Counted from the stretch's first letter, positions 53,089 through 63,129 are shown. The stretch is 64,000 bases of DNA from Duganella sp. (GCA_026225475.1 JAMFSU010000122.1:1-64000); one strand, 5' to 3'. A program made the numbers and translations. The notes: generated from the letters alone by a model not told the origin.

Positions 53089-55779
53089 ATGCGCACAGAT
53101 ACGCCTCCGACGATTTACCGCAAAGATTACGCTGCTCCGACCTATTTTGTCGATACCGTGGAGATGGGGTTTGACCTCGATCCCGCATTGACCCGCGTGG
53201 CCACACGCATTGTCATGCAGCGCAACCCGGCTGCGGTCGGCACTGACATTGAATTGGTTGGCGAAGAGATTGAACTGGTGCAACTGCGCTTGAATGGCAA
53301 ACGCCTGAGCGCCAAGGATTATCGCCTGCAGGGCGGCATCCTGCGCATCGCCGGTGCGCCGGCCAAGGTGGTGCTGGAAATCGAAACCAGCACATGCCCG
53401 CAGAAAAATACCTCGCTGATGGGTTTGTATGTCTCCAACGGCAACTTCTTTACCCAATGCGAAGCCGAAGGTTTCCGCAAGATTACCTATTTCCCTGATC
53501 GCCCCGACGTAATGGGCAAATACACCGTGATGCTGCGCGCCGACAAGGCCGCCTATCCGGTCTTGCTGTCGAATGGCAATCTGATCGAGGAGGGGGATCT
53601 CGACGATGGCCGTCATTATGCCAAGTGGGAAGATCCGTTCAAGAAGCCGTCTTACCTGTTTGCACTGGTGGCCGGCAATCTGGTCTGCCAGGAAGAAACC
53701 TACCGCCTGCATTCGGGGCGCGATGTCCTGCTGCAAGTGTGGGTGGAAGAGGGCAATCTCGACAAGACCCAGCACGCCATGGACTCGCTCAAGAACAGCA
53801 TCCGCTGGGACGAAGAACGCTTTGGCCTGGAACTCGATCTGGACCGCTTCATGATCGTCGCCGTCGGTGACTTCAACATGGGCGCGATGGAAAACAAGGG
53901 CTTGAACATCTTCAACACCAAATTCGTACTGGCCAACCCGCGCATTGCCACCGATGTCGACTATGCCAACATCGAAGCCGTGGTCGGCCATGAATATTTT
54001 CACAACTGGACCGGCAATCGCGTGACCTGCCGCGACTGGTTCCAGTTGTCGCTCAAGGAAGGCTTGACGGTTTTCCGTGATCAGGAATTTTCGGCCGACA
54101 TGATCGGCACCGACAGCGGTCGTGCGGTCAAGCGTATCGACGATGTGCGCGTGCTGCGACAGGCGCAGTTCCCGGAGGATGCGGGCCCGATGGCGCACCC
54201 GGTGCGTCCTGATTCATTTGTCGAAATCAATAATTTCTATACCGTCACCATTTACGAAAAAGGTGCCGAGGTGGTACGTATGTACCAGACCTTGCTGGGC
54301 CGCGATGGTTTCCGCAAAGGCATGGACCTGTACTTCGCACGCCATGATGGCGAAGCGGTGACCTGCGATGATTTTCGCGCAGCCATGGCCGATGCCAACA
54401 AGCGCGATCTGAAACAGTTTGAACGCTGGTATAGCCAGGCTGGGACGCCGCGTTTGACGGTAGCGATGCATCACGATGCCAAGCGCAAAACGGTCGAACT
54501 GACCCTGACACAAACCTGCCCGGCGACACCAGGGCAAAAGAAAAAACAGCCATTCCATATTCCGGTGGCGCTCGGCCTGCTGGATCGCAAGGGCAGCGAT
54601 CTGGCGCTGACGTTGGCGGGAGAAAAATCCGCTGGCGCCACCACGCGCGTGCTGGAACTGACGCAAGCCAAACAGAGCTTCACGTTCACCGATATTGCCG
54701 ACAAACCGGTGCCATCGATCTTGCGCGGTTTTTCTGCGCCGGTGGTGCTGGAGTATGAATATAGTGATGCCGAACTGGCCTTCCTGATGGCCCATGACAG
54801 CGACCCGTTTAATCGTTGGGAAGCGGGGCAGCGTCTGGCCACCCGCCGTTTGATCCAGTTGGCAGCAGCGATCCAGGCCGCGCGCCAAACCGGTCATGTG
54901 GTTTCCATTGAGAGTGTGCTGGCCGGCTTGCAGCACGACGCGGCCTTGACCGATGCATTGCGCATCACGCTCAACGATGCCACGCTCGACCCGGCATTGC
55001 GCGAACTGGTGCTGACCTTGCCGTCGGAAACCATGATTGCCGAGCAAATGGATGTCATCGATCCGCAAGCCATCCATACCGCACGCCAGTTCCTGCGTCG
55101 TTCGCTGGCGAGCGCGTTGCGCACCGATTTGCTGGCGATCTACCAGGCCAATCAGAGCAGTGCCGCGTATAGCCCGGATGCCGCAGCGTCCGGCCAGCGC
55201 GCGCTGAAGAATGTAGTGTTGTCCTACTTGATGGAACTCGACGATGCACCGGTCCATGCGCTGGCGCAGCAACAAAACGATGCCGCCGACAATATGACCG
55301 ACCGTCTGGCGGCACTAGCAGCGTTGAGCAACAGCCACGCGCAAGCAAAGGGTCAGGCGTTGGCAGACTTCTATAGCGAGTTTGAGCAAGAGGCTCTGGT
55401 GATCGACAAATGGTTCACCTTGCAGGCGACCGCGCGTACTGCCGATGTGCAGACGGTGCGGACGCTGGCACAGCATCCGGCATTCACGCTGAAGAACCCG
55501 AATCGCGCACGCAGTCTGATTTTCAGCTTCTGCAACGGTAATCCTTCGGCGTTTCATGCGGCCGATGGTAGCGGCTATGCCTTCTGGGCCGAGCAGGTGA
55601 TCGCGCTCAATGGCAGCAATCCGCAAGTCGCCGCGCGTCTGGCGCGCAGTCTGGACCGCTGGCGCAAATATGCGCCGGCATTGCAAGAGCGCATGCGCAC
55701 CGCGTTGCAACAGGTGGCGGCTGCGCCCAAGCTGTCGCGCGATGTGGCCGAAGTCATCAACAAGTCGTTGGCGCACTGA
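53089..55779 (+). CDS. pepN: Aminopeptidase N
   Basis: This 896-residue M1 metallopeptidase has NMGAMENKGLNIFNTK (exopeptidase motif) and the zinc motif HEYFHNWTGNR at residues 301-311, with the third zinc ligand Glu in LKEGLTVFRDQEF about 20 residues later. Length and order match bacterial PepN, the main cytosolic aminopeptidase. GAGG precedes ATG. It is followed 24 bp later by fbp. Confidence 0.95.
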   Translation: MRTDTPPTIYRKDYAAPTYFVDTVEMGFDLDPALTRVATRIVMQRNPAAVGTDIELVGEEIELVQLRLNGKRLSAKDYRLQGGILRIAGAPAKVVLEIETSTCPQKNTSLMGLYVSNGNFFTQCEAEGFRKITYFPDRPDVMGKYTVMLRADKAAYPVLLSNGNLIEEGDLDDGRHYAKWEDPFKKPSYLFALVAGNLVCQEETYRLHSGRDVLLQVWVEEGNLDKTQHAMDSLKNSIRWDEERFGLELDLDRFMIVAVGDFNMGAMENKGLNIFNTKFVLANPRIATDVDYANIEAVVGHEYFHNWTGNRVTCRDWFQLSLKEGLTVFRDQEFSADMIGTDSGRAVKRIDDVRVLRQAQFPEDAGPMAHPVRPDSFVEINNFYTVTIYEKGAEVVRMYQTLLGRDGFRKGMDLYFARHDGEAVTCDDFRAAMADANKRDLKQFERWYSQAGTPRLTVAMHHDAKRKTVELTLTQTCPATPGQKKKQPFHIPVALGLLDRKGSDLALTLAGEKSAGATTRVLELTQAKQSFTFTDIADKPVPSILRGFSAPVVLEYEYSDAELAFLMAHDSDPFNRWEAGQRLATRRLIQLAAAIQAARQTGHVVSIESVLAGLQHDAALTDALRITLNDATLDPALRELVLTLPSETMIAEQMDVIDPQAIHTARQFLRRSLASALRTDLLAIYQANQSSAAYSPDAAASGQRALKNVVLSYLMELDDAPVHALAQQQNDAADNMTDRLAALAALSNSHAQAKGQALADFYSEFEQEALVIDKWFTLQATARTADVQTVRTLAQHPAFTLKNPNRARSLIFSFCNGNPSAFHAADGSGYAFWAEQVIALNGSNPQVAARLARSLDRWRKYAPALQERMRTALQQVAAAPKLSRDVAEVINKSLAH

Positions 55780-55803
55780 ATTGAATTTTATAGAGAGAAC
55801 ATC

Positions 55804-56814
55804 ATGAGCAAACGAATCAGTCTTACCCAGCATCTGATTGAGCAGCAGCGCCTGCACAACAAGATTCCTTCCGAACTTCGGCTGTTGATCGAAGTCGTTG
55901 GCCGCGCCTGCAAGACCATCAGCCACGCCGTCGGCAAGGGCGCGCTGGGTGAAGTGCTGGGCACCGCCGGCAGTGAAAACGTGCAAGGCGAAGTGCAGAA
56001 GAAGCTGGACGTGATTTCCAATGAAATCCTGCTGGAAGCCAATGAATGGGGCGGCCATCTGGCGGGCATGGCATCGGAAGAAATGGAAACCATCCACAAG
56101 ATTCCGAACCGTTATCCCAAGGGCGAATACCTGCTCTTGTTCGATCCACTCGATGGGTCCAGCAATATCGATGTCAATGTTTCGATCGGTACCATCTTCT
56201 CAGTGCTCAAGGCACCGGACGGCATGACCGAACCATCGGAAAATGACTTTCTGCAACCGGGCGCCAAACAGGTCGCAGCCGGCTATGCCGTGTATGGCCC
56301 GCAAACCGTGCTGGTGTTGACCACCGGCGACGGTGTGCATTGCTTCACGCTGGACCGCGAAATGGGTGCCTGGGTATTGACCCAACGCGACATGCAGATT
56401 CCGGTCGATACCAAGGAATTTGCCATCAATGCGTCCAATGCACGTCACTGGTATCCACCAGTGACGCGTTATGTGAATGAAATGCTGGCCGGCACGACCG
56501 GTCCGCGTGAGAAAGACTTCAACATGCGCTGGATTGCTTCCATGGTGGCTGATGTGCACCGCATCCTGAACCGCGGCGGGGTATTCATGTATCCGGCCGA
56601 TGCGCGTGAACCGGACAAGCCAGGCAAGCTGCGCCTGATGTACGAAGCCAATCCGATGGCGTTTCTGGTCGAGCAGGCTGGCGGCGCGGCCACCGATGGC
56701 AAACAGCGCATTCTCGATATTGAGCCACAGAAGCTGCATCAACGCGTCGCGGTATTCTTGGGCGCCAAGAATGAAGTTGAACGCGTGACGGCCTATCACA
56801 AGGAATCGACCTAA
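55804..56814 (+). CDS. fbp: Class I fructose-1,6-bisphosphatase
   Basis: This 336-residue enzyme has [20 protein letters not shown] (metal-binding DPxDGSS) and [20 protein letters not shown], both class I FBPase signatures, plus [11 protein letters not shown]. It dephosphorylates fructose-1,6-bisphosphate in gluconeogenesis. GAGAGAAC upstream supports the ATG. A bidirectional terminator follows. Confidence 0.95.
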   Translation: MSKRISLTQHLIEQQRLHNKIPSELRLLIEVVGRACKTISHAVGKGALGEVLGTAGSENVQGEVQKKLDVISNEILLEANEWGGHLAGMASEEMETIHKIPNRYPKGEYLLLFDPLDGSSNIDVNVSIGTIFSVLKAPDGMTEPSENDFLQPGAKQVAAGYAVYGPQTVLVLTTGDGVHCFTLDREMGAWVLTQRDMQIPVDTKEFAINASNARHWYPPVTRYVNEMLAGTTGPREKDFNMRWIASMVADVHRILNRGGVFMYPADAREPDKPGKLRLMYEANPMAFLVEQAGGAATDGKQRILDIEPQKLHQRVAVFLGAKNEVERVTAYHKEST

Positions 56815-56838
56815 GCCGGTCGCGTCGATGCAGAGATG

Positions 56839-56871
56839 AAAAAGGGACTTGTGAATCAAGTCCCTTTTTTT
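56839..56871. terminator. Bidirectional terminator between fbp and the EamA transporter
   Basis: AAAAAGGGACTTG pairs with CAAGTCCCTTTTT around a short loop, with A- and T-runs on both sides. It serves the convergent fbp and transporter genes; its right edge touches the transporter stop codon. Confidence 0.9.
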
Positions 56872-57763
56872 ATTTGCGTCCTTGCATCAGTCTGACGCTA
56901 TGAATAGCGGTAAACACCACCGATAGCCAGATAGGGCCATAGGTCCACAATTGCGTCGCGCCCAGGGACTCTCCCAGCAAGACAAACGACACCACCAGCA
57001 GCAATACCGGCTCGACGTAGCCGAGGATGCCGAACAGACCCAGTGGCAGCAAACGGCTGGCACGCAGGAAACAATGCAATGCCAAGGTGCTCAGCAAACC
57101 GAGCCCTGGCAGCAACAGCAGCAGCATGTCCGGCCGATGCAAAACATTGGCCGAAGTCGGGCTATGCCACAGCAGCACCAATACCAGCGGCATCATCAAC
57201 AGCATTTCCAGCGTGAATTGCACCAGCGAGTCGAGCTTCATCTGCCGCCGCAGGATGAAATAGGGTGGATAGGCCAACGCCACCAACAGCGTAGGCCAGG
57301 AAAATGCCCGGGTCATCCATAGCTCGTGCAAGATGCCGACAATGGCACTGGCCACGGCCAGGTATTGCCACAGGTCAAGCCGCTCGCGATAGTAAAAGCG
57401 GCCGAGCAGCACCATCACAATGGGCATCAGAAAATAGCCGAGTGACACCTCCAGCGCGCGGCCATTGACGGGCGCCCAGACGAATAGCCACAATTGCAAT
57501 CCCAGCAATGTTGCAGTGACGAACATCAACAATAACTGTCGAGGATGGCGCCAAAGCTGCTTGATCGTCGCGACCAGCAAGGACCCGTGGCCATTCCAGA
57601 CGATCAGCAGCAAGGCCGCTGGCAAGGTCCAGATCACGCGCCAGGCGAAAATGTCCATGCCGGACAACGGTGCCAGCCATTGGGTATAAGCATAGAGCAG
57701 GGCAAACAAGGTCGAGGCGGCCACCGACAAGGCAATGCCACGCGCAATTTCAGGGTGATTCAT
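56870..57763 (-). CDS. EamA-family transporter, RarD type
   Basis: This 297-residue membrane protein opens EIARGIALSVAASTLFALLY, then LSGMDIFAWRVIWTLPAALL, and runs as ten helices, the RarD (chloramphenicol-sensitive protein) branch of the EamA/DMT family. The MNHPEIARG start is chosen by comparison with RarD proteins; an upstream ATG would add 15 residues. Substrate unknown. It converges with fbp. Confidence 0.82.
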   Translation of the reverse strand: MNHPEIARGIALSVAASTLFALLYAYTQWLAPLSGMDIFAWRVIWTLPAALLLIVWNGHGSLLVATIKQLWRHPRQLLLMFVTATLLGLQLWLFVWAPVNGRALEVSLGYFLMPIVMVLLGRFYYRERLDLWQYLAVASAIVGILHELWMTRAFSWPTLLVALAYPPYFILRRQMKLDSLVQFTLEMLLMMPLVLVLLWHSPTSANVLHRPDMLLLLLPGLGLLSTLALHCFLRASRLLPLGLFGILGYVEPVLLLVVSFVLLGESLGATQLWTYGPIWLSVVFTAIHSVRLMQGRK

Positions 57764-57891
57764 GCAGAGAATGATGAAGGGGCAGCACCAGAGCGGTGCG
57801 GTTGCCATTGTAACGCGGGCAGCGCGACGGCACTGCCCTTCAGTGACTTCGGCGGGAGGCCGCCCTGTGGCTGCCTGCTTGCGGGAATTAC

Positions 57892-58455
57892 CTAGGAGAA
57901 CGAAATATTGCCGTGATCAACGGCTTCGATCCTGACGCCAAAGCTGCTGATAGCAGGCAGCGTGGCATTGTGATGGGCACGAATCTGTACGGCACTGGCA
58001 TGGGCTTTGTCATGCGTGGTGTGGGCGTCGGCAGCAATCGTCACTGCATAGCCCAAGCCAGCCGCGCGACGGATGGAGGAGTCGACGCAGAATTCCGAAG
58101 CATAGCCGCACACTACCAAGCGTTTGACGCCCAGCGTTTCCAGCAGGCTTGCCAGATCGGTGCGCAAAAATGAATCGCCAGTCGTCTTGCGTACCATGCG
58201 GTCATTGGGCTGCACCTGCAGACGCGCATCCAATGCCCAGCCTGGGGTATCGGCCACCAGACCATCGGCCGGCTGCTCGTGCTGAATGAAAATGACCGGC
58301 ACGGTAGCCTGGCGCGCACTTGTGGTCAATGCATTGATCCGGGCAATGATGGTGTCGGCCTGGTCAGGTGGCGGCGTAGTGTCGAACAGGCCATGCTGGA
58401 CATCGATGACGAGCACGGCAGTAGCAAGCTTGCTGGTGTTTTCCGGGTTGGACAT
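57892..58455 (-). CDS. Isochorismatase-family cysteine hydrolase
   Basis: This 187-residue protein has the isochorismatase fold: AVLVIDVQHGLFDT (Asp), GDSFLRTDL (Lys region replaced by KTTGDSF) and the cysteine segment RLVVCGYASEFCVDSSIRRAAGLGY, where the Cys of EFCVD is the nucleophile. Members hydrolyse isochorismate, nicotinamide, ureidoacrylate and related amides; the substrate here is not known. It is divergent from the gene at 58582. Confidence 0.88.
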   Translation of the reverse strand: MSNPENTSKLATAVLVIDVQHGLFDTTPPPDQADTIIARINALTTSARQATVPVIFIQHEQPADGLVADTPGWALDARLQVQPNDRMVRKTTGDSFLRTDLASLLETLGVKRLVVCGYASEFCVDSSIRRAAGLGYAVTIAADAHTTHDKAHASAVQIRAHHNATLPAISSFGVRIEAVDHGNISFS

Positions 58456-58581
58456 CCAAGTTTCCTTATGTGGTGGATACGCGCGCCGCAGTCACGTTGG
58501 TGTTGCGATATAGCAGCCGAGGCAGAACTGCGTGCGCGCTTATGCTACGATAGTTTTCACTACATTTTGAAGGAAATTTAC

Positions 58582-59013
58582 ATGGCGCAGTATGGTTTGG
58601 AGCACCGGGGCAGACGTATCGTTGTGCTTGATTGCATCGACGAGGTCAGCGGCGGTATTGCTTGCGTGGTCATGATCGATGACGTCGCGCACGAAGCCAT
58701 TCGCGGCGCACCGTTTCGCAATCTGCAGGCGGCACAAACAGCCGGTGCCGCGTTTGCACGGGCATTGATCGATGCCGAAATTAATGGCGATGCCGTCGCG
58801 CATCGCGGCTATTTCGTCCGCGCCAGCAGTAGCGAACAACGCGACGGCAGTTGGTTAGGTAGTTACCAAGTGCATCGCAACGAAAATCCGGTGCCGTTTC
58901 GACGCGGCACTTGCGCCGACTTTCATGGCAATTCATCGGTGGAAGCAGAGCAACATGCCATGCAAGTGGGGCAGCAAGTGATTGATGCCGAAATCAAGGC
59001 CGGCACCCTGTAA
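58582..59013 (+). CDS. Conserved-looking hypothetical protein, 143 residues
   Basis: Starts at ATG 58582 with GAAGGAA upstream. MAQYGLEHRGRRIVVLDCIDE leads into a mixed alpha/beta domain with IRGAPFRNLQAAQTAGAAFARALIDAEI and a C-terminal helix. Codon use resembles neighbours, so I take it as real. No family was recognised. Longer in-frame starts to 58279 overlap the divergent isochorismatase gene. Confidence 0.65.
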   Translation: MAQYGLEHRGRRIVVLDCIDEVSGGIACVVMIDDVAHEAIRGAPFRNLQAAQTAGAAFARALIDAEINGDAVAHRGYFVRASSSEQRDGSWLGSYQVHRNENPVPFRRGTCADFHGNSSVEAEQHAMQVGQQVIDAEIKAGTL

Positions 59014-59381
59014 GTTCCTCCTCGCCGCTAGCGCTGCGGCAACACTTCCTGCTGTGCCGTGGATCGGTATCCGAACCGAGAAACAAGTTGCGCCACGTCG
59101 TTCGGTGATGTGGCCTGCTGCGGCCGCGTAATTTTCGGATGGAACCTCGGCCCAGGCCTCACACACATAAACAATACCGGCGCTGGCGAGCAAGCCCAGT
59201 CTGCGGCAAGCAGCGGCGACGGTTTGCATTGAACCAAACACGGATTGTTTTACCAGTGACGAGAACGGCCATTGATGCCGGTCGTGATGGCGTACTTTGT
59301 TTGCATTTGACCACCCGTAAGTGAAGCAGCGAACGACTTCCAGTAACGATCCGCAAAAACATAAATAAGAAGGAGGGAAGC
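59014..59381. other. Gene-poor stretch
   Basis: About 370 bp without a convincing gene. A leftward ORF covers it but has no ribosome site and no family pattern. Promoter of the small protein at 59382 should lie at its right end. Confidence 0.5.
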
Positions 59382-59627
59382 ATGGACAATGCGGCGTTGC
59401 GCCTTGCAGAATTGTTGGATCAGCCGGTGAAGATATGGATGTTACTGGCGGTATGCTGCCTGACGCGCCTGATCGCCGCATGCGCGCGTTTGATCCGGGC
59501 GCGGGTGCATCGCAAGGATGTTGTCACCGGGATTGCAGAACGCACTCGGGCTTACCAGACGGCGCGACTGAAGCAGGAGCCGGATGGCTTGCATGTACCA
59601 ATTAGACGTAATATTGACAGTGATTGA
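59382..59627 (+). CDS. Small protein with one membrane helix
   Basis: An 81-residue protein behind a strong GAAGGAGGG site at the right distance. One hydrophobic segment (VKIWMLLAVCCLTRLIAACA) is followed by a basic, hydrophilic tail. Function unknown; supported by the ribosome-binding site and the terminator at 59723. Confidence 0.65.
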   Translation: MDNAALRLAELLDQPVKIWMLLAVCCLTRLIAACARLIRARVHRKDVVTGIAERTRAYQTARLKQEPDGLHVPIRRNIDSD

Positions 59628-59722
59628 TAGCGGATGAGGTGGCATGGTGCGCAGGCACGCCGTGCAAACCACATTAATGTTGATTGATCTGCTCGAGGGA
59701 GTGTTGCCGGTGCAAATCAACA

Positions 59723-59755
59723 GGTTTCAGGCTTGCGTCTGAAACCCTTTTTTTG
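59723..59755 (+). terminator. Intrinsic terminator
   Basis: GGTTTCAG pairs with CTGAAACC around an 8-base loop, followed by seven T. It lies 95 bp after the small membrane protein gene. Confidence 0.85.
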
Positions 59756-59831
59756 CTGTTGGCCATATTGCTATTACATTGATTTTGAGCCGCGTCCGCT
59801 ACATCAGGTTGGCTCCCGCACAGGGCAAAAC

Positions 59832-60608
59832 TCAAATGCCGCTAAACCAGTTGTAGCCCTGATCTTCCCAGTAACCACCGGGATTTTCATTGGTCACAAA
59901 CACGGCCACGACATGCTTGGGGTTTTTGAAGCCGAGCTTGGTCGGTACCCTTACCTTGAGTGGATAGCCATAGGATGTGGGCAGTGGTTCCTGACCGAAG
60001 TCGAGTGCCAGAATGGTTTGCGGATGTAGCGCGGTGGGCATGTCGAGGCTGGAGTAATAGCGGTCGGCACACTTGAAGCCGACATATTTGGCCGAGATGT
60101 CGGCGCCGATTGCCTGCAGAAAGCTCTTTAACGGTACGCCTGACCATTGTCCAATGGCGCTCCAGCCTTCGATGCAGATATGGCGGGTGATTTGTCCCGC
60201 CTGCGGCAGATTGCGCAGGCGCGCTAGCGTCCATGGCTGTTTGTCGCGCACCAGGCCAGATACTTCCAGTTTCCAGGCGGCGCCGTCGATGTCCGGGGCG
60301 TCGAATTCATCGTAGAAGGCATTGAACGGAAACGGCTTGGTGATCTGGCTGGCAGCATAGGTCGGGGCCAGCTTGTCGCCGCGAAACAGCAGGGCCTGTA
60401 CGCGATCATTCCAGCGCGACATGGTCCACAGTGCTTTGTCGACCTGATCATTGTCTTGCAGGTCGCAGCCAGCCAGCATCGAGAGGGCGCCCAGTGACAG
60501 GGTTGAGCGCAGCAGCAGGCGGCGCTCCAGTTTGACCAACCCCTTGCGGTGATCGGTCAGGCGAATCTGTTCCGGCTTGCGTGTGGGTTTGGCGTCTGCG
60601 TCGCTCAT
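59832..60608 (-). CDS. Molybdopterin-dependent oxidoreductase, sulfite-oxidase/YedY-like, lipoprotein-type signal
   Basis: This 258-residue protein carries ERRLLLRSTLSLGALSMLAGC (twin-Arg start, lipobox-like LAGC with Cys 48) and the Mo-cofactor segment HICIEGWSAIGQWSGVPL with molybdenum-ligating Cys 145. The later LPTSYGYPLKVRVPTKLGFK and NPGGYWEDQGYNWF are typical. It belongs to the sulfite-oxidase fold and may reduce or oxidise small sulfur compounds or sulfoxides in the periplasm. It overlaps the upstream cytochrome b gene by 4 bp, its likely electron partner. Confidence 0.88.
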   Translation of the reverse strand: MSDADAKPTRKPEQIRLTDHRKGLVKLERRLLLRSTLSLGALSMLAGCDLQDNDQVDKALWTMSRWNDRVQALLFRGDKLAPTYAASQITKPFPFNAFYDEFDAPDIDGAAWKLEVSGLVRDKQPWTLARLRNLPQAGQITRHICIEGWSAIGQWSGVPLKSFLQAIGADISAKYVGFKCADRYYSSLDMPTALHPQTILALDFGQEPLPTSYGYPLKVRVPTKLGFKNPKHVVAVFVTNENPGGYWEDQGYNWFSGI

Positions 60609-61219
60609 GGTGTGCTTTGCTTGTTATCAGTTCCGCCAGTGATCATCGCCAGCAGGGTTTTTGGCACGATTGCCACCAGCAGTAGATGGATTGCCACGAA
60701 AGCGGCGATGCCAGCCATGGCCGCAAAATGGACTTTGCGTGCAAAGTCGAAACCGCCGAACAAGTCGCTTAACAGCTCCAGTTGTACCGGCTTCCACAGC
60801 GATAGCCCGGACAACACCACCAGCACACCCAGTGCGATTACGCCCCAGTACAGCAATTTTTGTACGGCGTTATAGACGCCAGCTTGATGTGGCAGCCGAA
60901 ACCGCAGTGCCTGGCTGGCATCATTGAGCACGTCACGGGCACGCAGCGGCAGCAGTTGGCGCCGGAAGTGACCACTGAAGATGCCGTAGAGCAGATAGAA
61001 CAAGCCATTGAGCACCAGCAGCCACATCGCTGCGAAATGCCAGGCAATCGCGCCGCCCAGCCAGCCGCCCAAGGTTGCCCAGGGTGGAAACTTGAAGCCG
61101 AAAATCGGCGAGGCGTTGTAAATGGCCCAGCCGCTCATGAGCATGCAGCCAATCGCAAACGCGTTGAGCCAATGCGCTAGCCTTATGGCTAGCGGATGAT
61201 GCAGGTTTTTCTTGGGCAT
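60605..61219 (-). CDS. Cytochrome b561-type membrane subunit, partner of the molybdoenzyme
   Basis: This 204-residue protein has four to five helices with heme-ligand-type histidines: HPLAIRLAHWLNAFAIGCML, GAIAWHFAAMWLLVLNG, KVHFAAMAGIAAFVAIHLLL. It matches the HupC/cytochrome b561 family, moving electrons between the quinone pool and a periplasmic molybdoenzyme. Its stop and the downstream molybdoenzyme start overlap (ATGA). DUF5666 protein gene lies just upstream on the same strand. Confidence 0.88.
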   Translation of the reverse strand: MPKKNLHHPLAIRLAHWLNAFAIGCMLMSGWAIYNASPIFGFKFPPWATLGGWLGGAIAWHFAAMWLLVLNGLFYLLYGIFSGHFRRQLLPLRARDVLNDASQALRFRLPHQAGVYNAVQKLLYWGVIALGVLVVLSGLSLWKPVQLELLSDLFGGFDFARKVHFAAMAGIAAFVAIHLLLVAIVPKTLLAMITGGTDNKQSTP

Positions 61220-61232
61220 CGGGTTGATGGAA

Positions 61233-61859
61233 TTACATTGGTGGCGTAATGCCGTTCTTGCCGACGCTGACCGACATGGCTGTCAGGCTGCCATCGGGAT
61301 TTTTGGTTGCACGCACGACCACCTTGGCACCGGCCACCAGCATGCTGCGTTCGCCCGCTTCGATGTTGACGATAGGGACATCTTCAGGAACGATGATTTT
61401 CTTTTCGCCGCCTTTGTATTTCAGTGTGAGCGTACGGCCATTGCTGGCGACTACGTCACCGACGCTGCCATTGGTCATGGTGCTGTTGGGGGCCAGGTCG
61501 AACGGCCGATGGCCCTCACCGGTGCCGGCCATGGCGGGCGGGAAGACATGCACTTCCAGTGCCTTTTGCGAGCCATCCGGCTGTGGAATAGCGGCCGCGC
61601 CGATATAGCTGCCAGGCTTGATGTCATCGATCTTGGCAAGCGAGATGGCGGCGACGCGGAGTTCTTTTTCAAGTTTGATGGTTTGGTCTGTGCCGCGATT
61701 GGTCTTGACGACCAGTTTGTCGGCGCTGACCGAGACGATGGTGCCGCGTACTCCTGCGGTCGGTGGGGTCTGGGCGAAGACAGTGCTGCTGGCGAGTGCG
61801 CCGACGATAATGGCCGATACTAGCGCGCCACGCAGGCGCTGGTGCATTGATGCGTTCAT
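61233..61859 (-). CDS. Exported DUF5666-like protein
   Basis: This 209-residue protein begins with signal peptide LRGALVSAIIVGALASSTVFA and the mature beta-rich domain GVRGTIVSVSADKLVVKTNR, GSYIGAAAIPQPDGSQ and SNGRTLTLKYKGGEKKI, an OB-like DUF5666 pattern. In several genomes it lies beside periplasmic redox systems, as here (13 bp from the cytochrome b gene). Role unknown. The start at 61859 or a further ATG at 61847 are both possible; neither has a strong ribosome site. Confidence 0.8.
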   Translation of the reverse strand: MNASMHQRLRGALVSAIIVGALASSTVFAQTPPTAGVRGTIVSVSADKLVVKTNRGTDQTIKLEKELRVAAISLAKIDDIKPGSYIGAAAIPQPDGSQKALEVHVFPPAMAGTGEGHRPFDLAPNSTMTNGSVGDVVASNGRTLTLKYKGGEKKIIVPEDVPIVNIEAGERSMLVAGAKVVVRATKNPDGSLTAMSVSVGKNGITPPM

Positions 61860-62418
61860 GGGATCGAGACCTGGGAGTTGGGGAAAGTAAATTCTAGCCA
61901 CAACGCAGGGCCGGCTCGATGACATTTGAATGACAAAATTGTCATTTATCGTAAACCGTTGCTGCTAGCTACCTTGTCTGGTTTCAGTTGCTTGCTGCTG
62001 CCTTCATTTGCGGCCCAGAAACGTCCTCAGTTTCAATATCAACACTGAGTGCAACCAGTCCGCAGGGGACATGCTGTCCCCTATCCGATGCCTCCGGCGT
62101 GTTATTCAAAGCAATGTAGTAGTTTCAATGGCCTCTGTAAGCTCAGGAGAAACCCGCTAAGTCGATTTAATTAACTGCCTGGCGTCGTTTTGGAGGGGGC
62201 GGCCGAAAAGCTTTTAAAAGCCCAATTTTCGGGTTCTGAGAACTTTTGATTTAGCTTGATGATGTCGCAAGAGAGCCCATCAATTCAGCCAACGTGCGTG
62301 GCTGTGTGCAATCGGAAAGTAGAGTATCACCTAAAAATCAACATTTCCATGCTCATAATAACTCGACATCGACAAGCATCAGTGTCGTTTAAATCGAAGT
62401 TTTTATGAAAGGAAAACC
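61860..62418. other. Intergenic region with a 40-residue signal-peptide-like ORF
   Basis: At 61926-62048 a TTG-started frame reads MNDKIVIYRKPLLLATLSGF, then SCLLLPSFAAQ..., shaped like a signal peptide with a few mature residues, on the plus strand divergent from the DUF5666 gene. It may be a small exported peptide or truncated gene. A GGGGACATGCTGTCCCC palindrome lies near 62067. The rest is the promoter region of the barrel protein at 62419. Confidence 0.4.
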
Positions 62419-63129
62419 ATGAAAATCGCCATCCTTTCTGCGCTAACAATCTTGATTTCTGGCACTGCACAAGCGGAGGGTATCTATATTGAGGGCTCAG
62501 TTTTCTCCCTGCGCTCTCAAGATGGAAAAAGTGCCACATCGACTTCTGGCCTCTATAGTTCAGGTACGCAAAAAAATATCAGTTTTGGTGCAGATACCAA
62601 CGTCTCTATTGCAGTCGGCTACCAGTTCTCTAATTGGCTGCGCGCTGATCTCTCCTATTCTCAATTTGCAAGCAATCTGAGTTGGCAAGGGTCTTTCCCT
62701 GGCTTTTCCGACACCAATTTTACCGGCAAGACTCAATCCAGAGCACTGATGACAAACCTGCATCTACACGGAAAAGGCATCAATCCGGATCTGTTCAAGA
62801 CAATCGATCCATTTGTAACGATAGGTGTGGGTTTTTCGCAAAACAAAATATCGAACACCATTGAAGCAAGCCAGAATTCGGGCGACACCCTCGGTAATAT
62901 TGCAGACGGATCTTCCACCAGAGTAGTTTACAAGCTGGGCATTGGTGCAGGCTATGCGGTAACACCGCACTGGACGCTGGCCTGCTCTGCTGACATGATT
63001 TATCTGGGGAGGTTTCAGACGGGTAATACGCGCACAACCCCGGGTGGTGCAATCACACCAATCGGCAACTGGCAGGTGGACAGAAAACCCAGCCTGATGC
63101 TCTCAATCGATACAAGGTATTCTTTCTAA
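62419..63129 (+). CDS. Outer-membrane beta-barrel protein
   Basis: This 236-residue protein has a signal peptide (MKIAILSALTILISGTAQA), alternating strands (ISFGADTNVSIAVGYQFSNW, LRADLSYSQF, IDPFVTIGVGFSQNK, VVYKLGIGAGYAVTPHW) and a C-terminal aromatic residue (DTRYSF), the BAM signal for outer-membrane insertion. It resembles OmpA/OmpW-type eight-stranded porins; the ligand or role is unknown. AAGGAAAA precedes ATG. It is followed by an IS5 remnant. Confidence 0.85.
   Translation: MKIAILSALTILISGTAQAEGIYIEGSVFSLRSQDGKSATSTSGLYSSGTQKNISFGADTNVSIAVGYQFSNWLRADLSYSQFASNLSWQGSFPGFSDTNFTGKTQSRALMTNLHLHGKGINPDLFKTIDPFVTIGVGFSQNKISNTIEASQNSGDTLGNIADGSSTRVVYKLGIGAGYAVTPHWTLACSADMIYLGRFQTGNTRTTPGGAITPIGNWQVDRKPSLMLSIDTRYSF

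Noticed and set aside
58933..59481. 182-residue minus-strand ORF
   Set aside because: No ribosome site; overlaps the strong plus-strand small gene at 59382 and the hypothetical gene at 58582.
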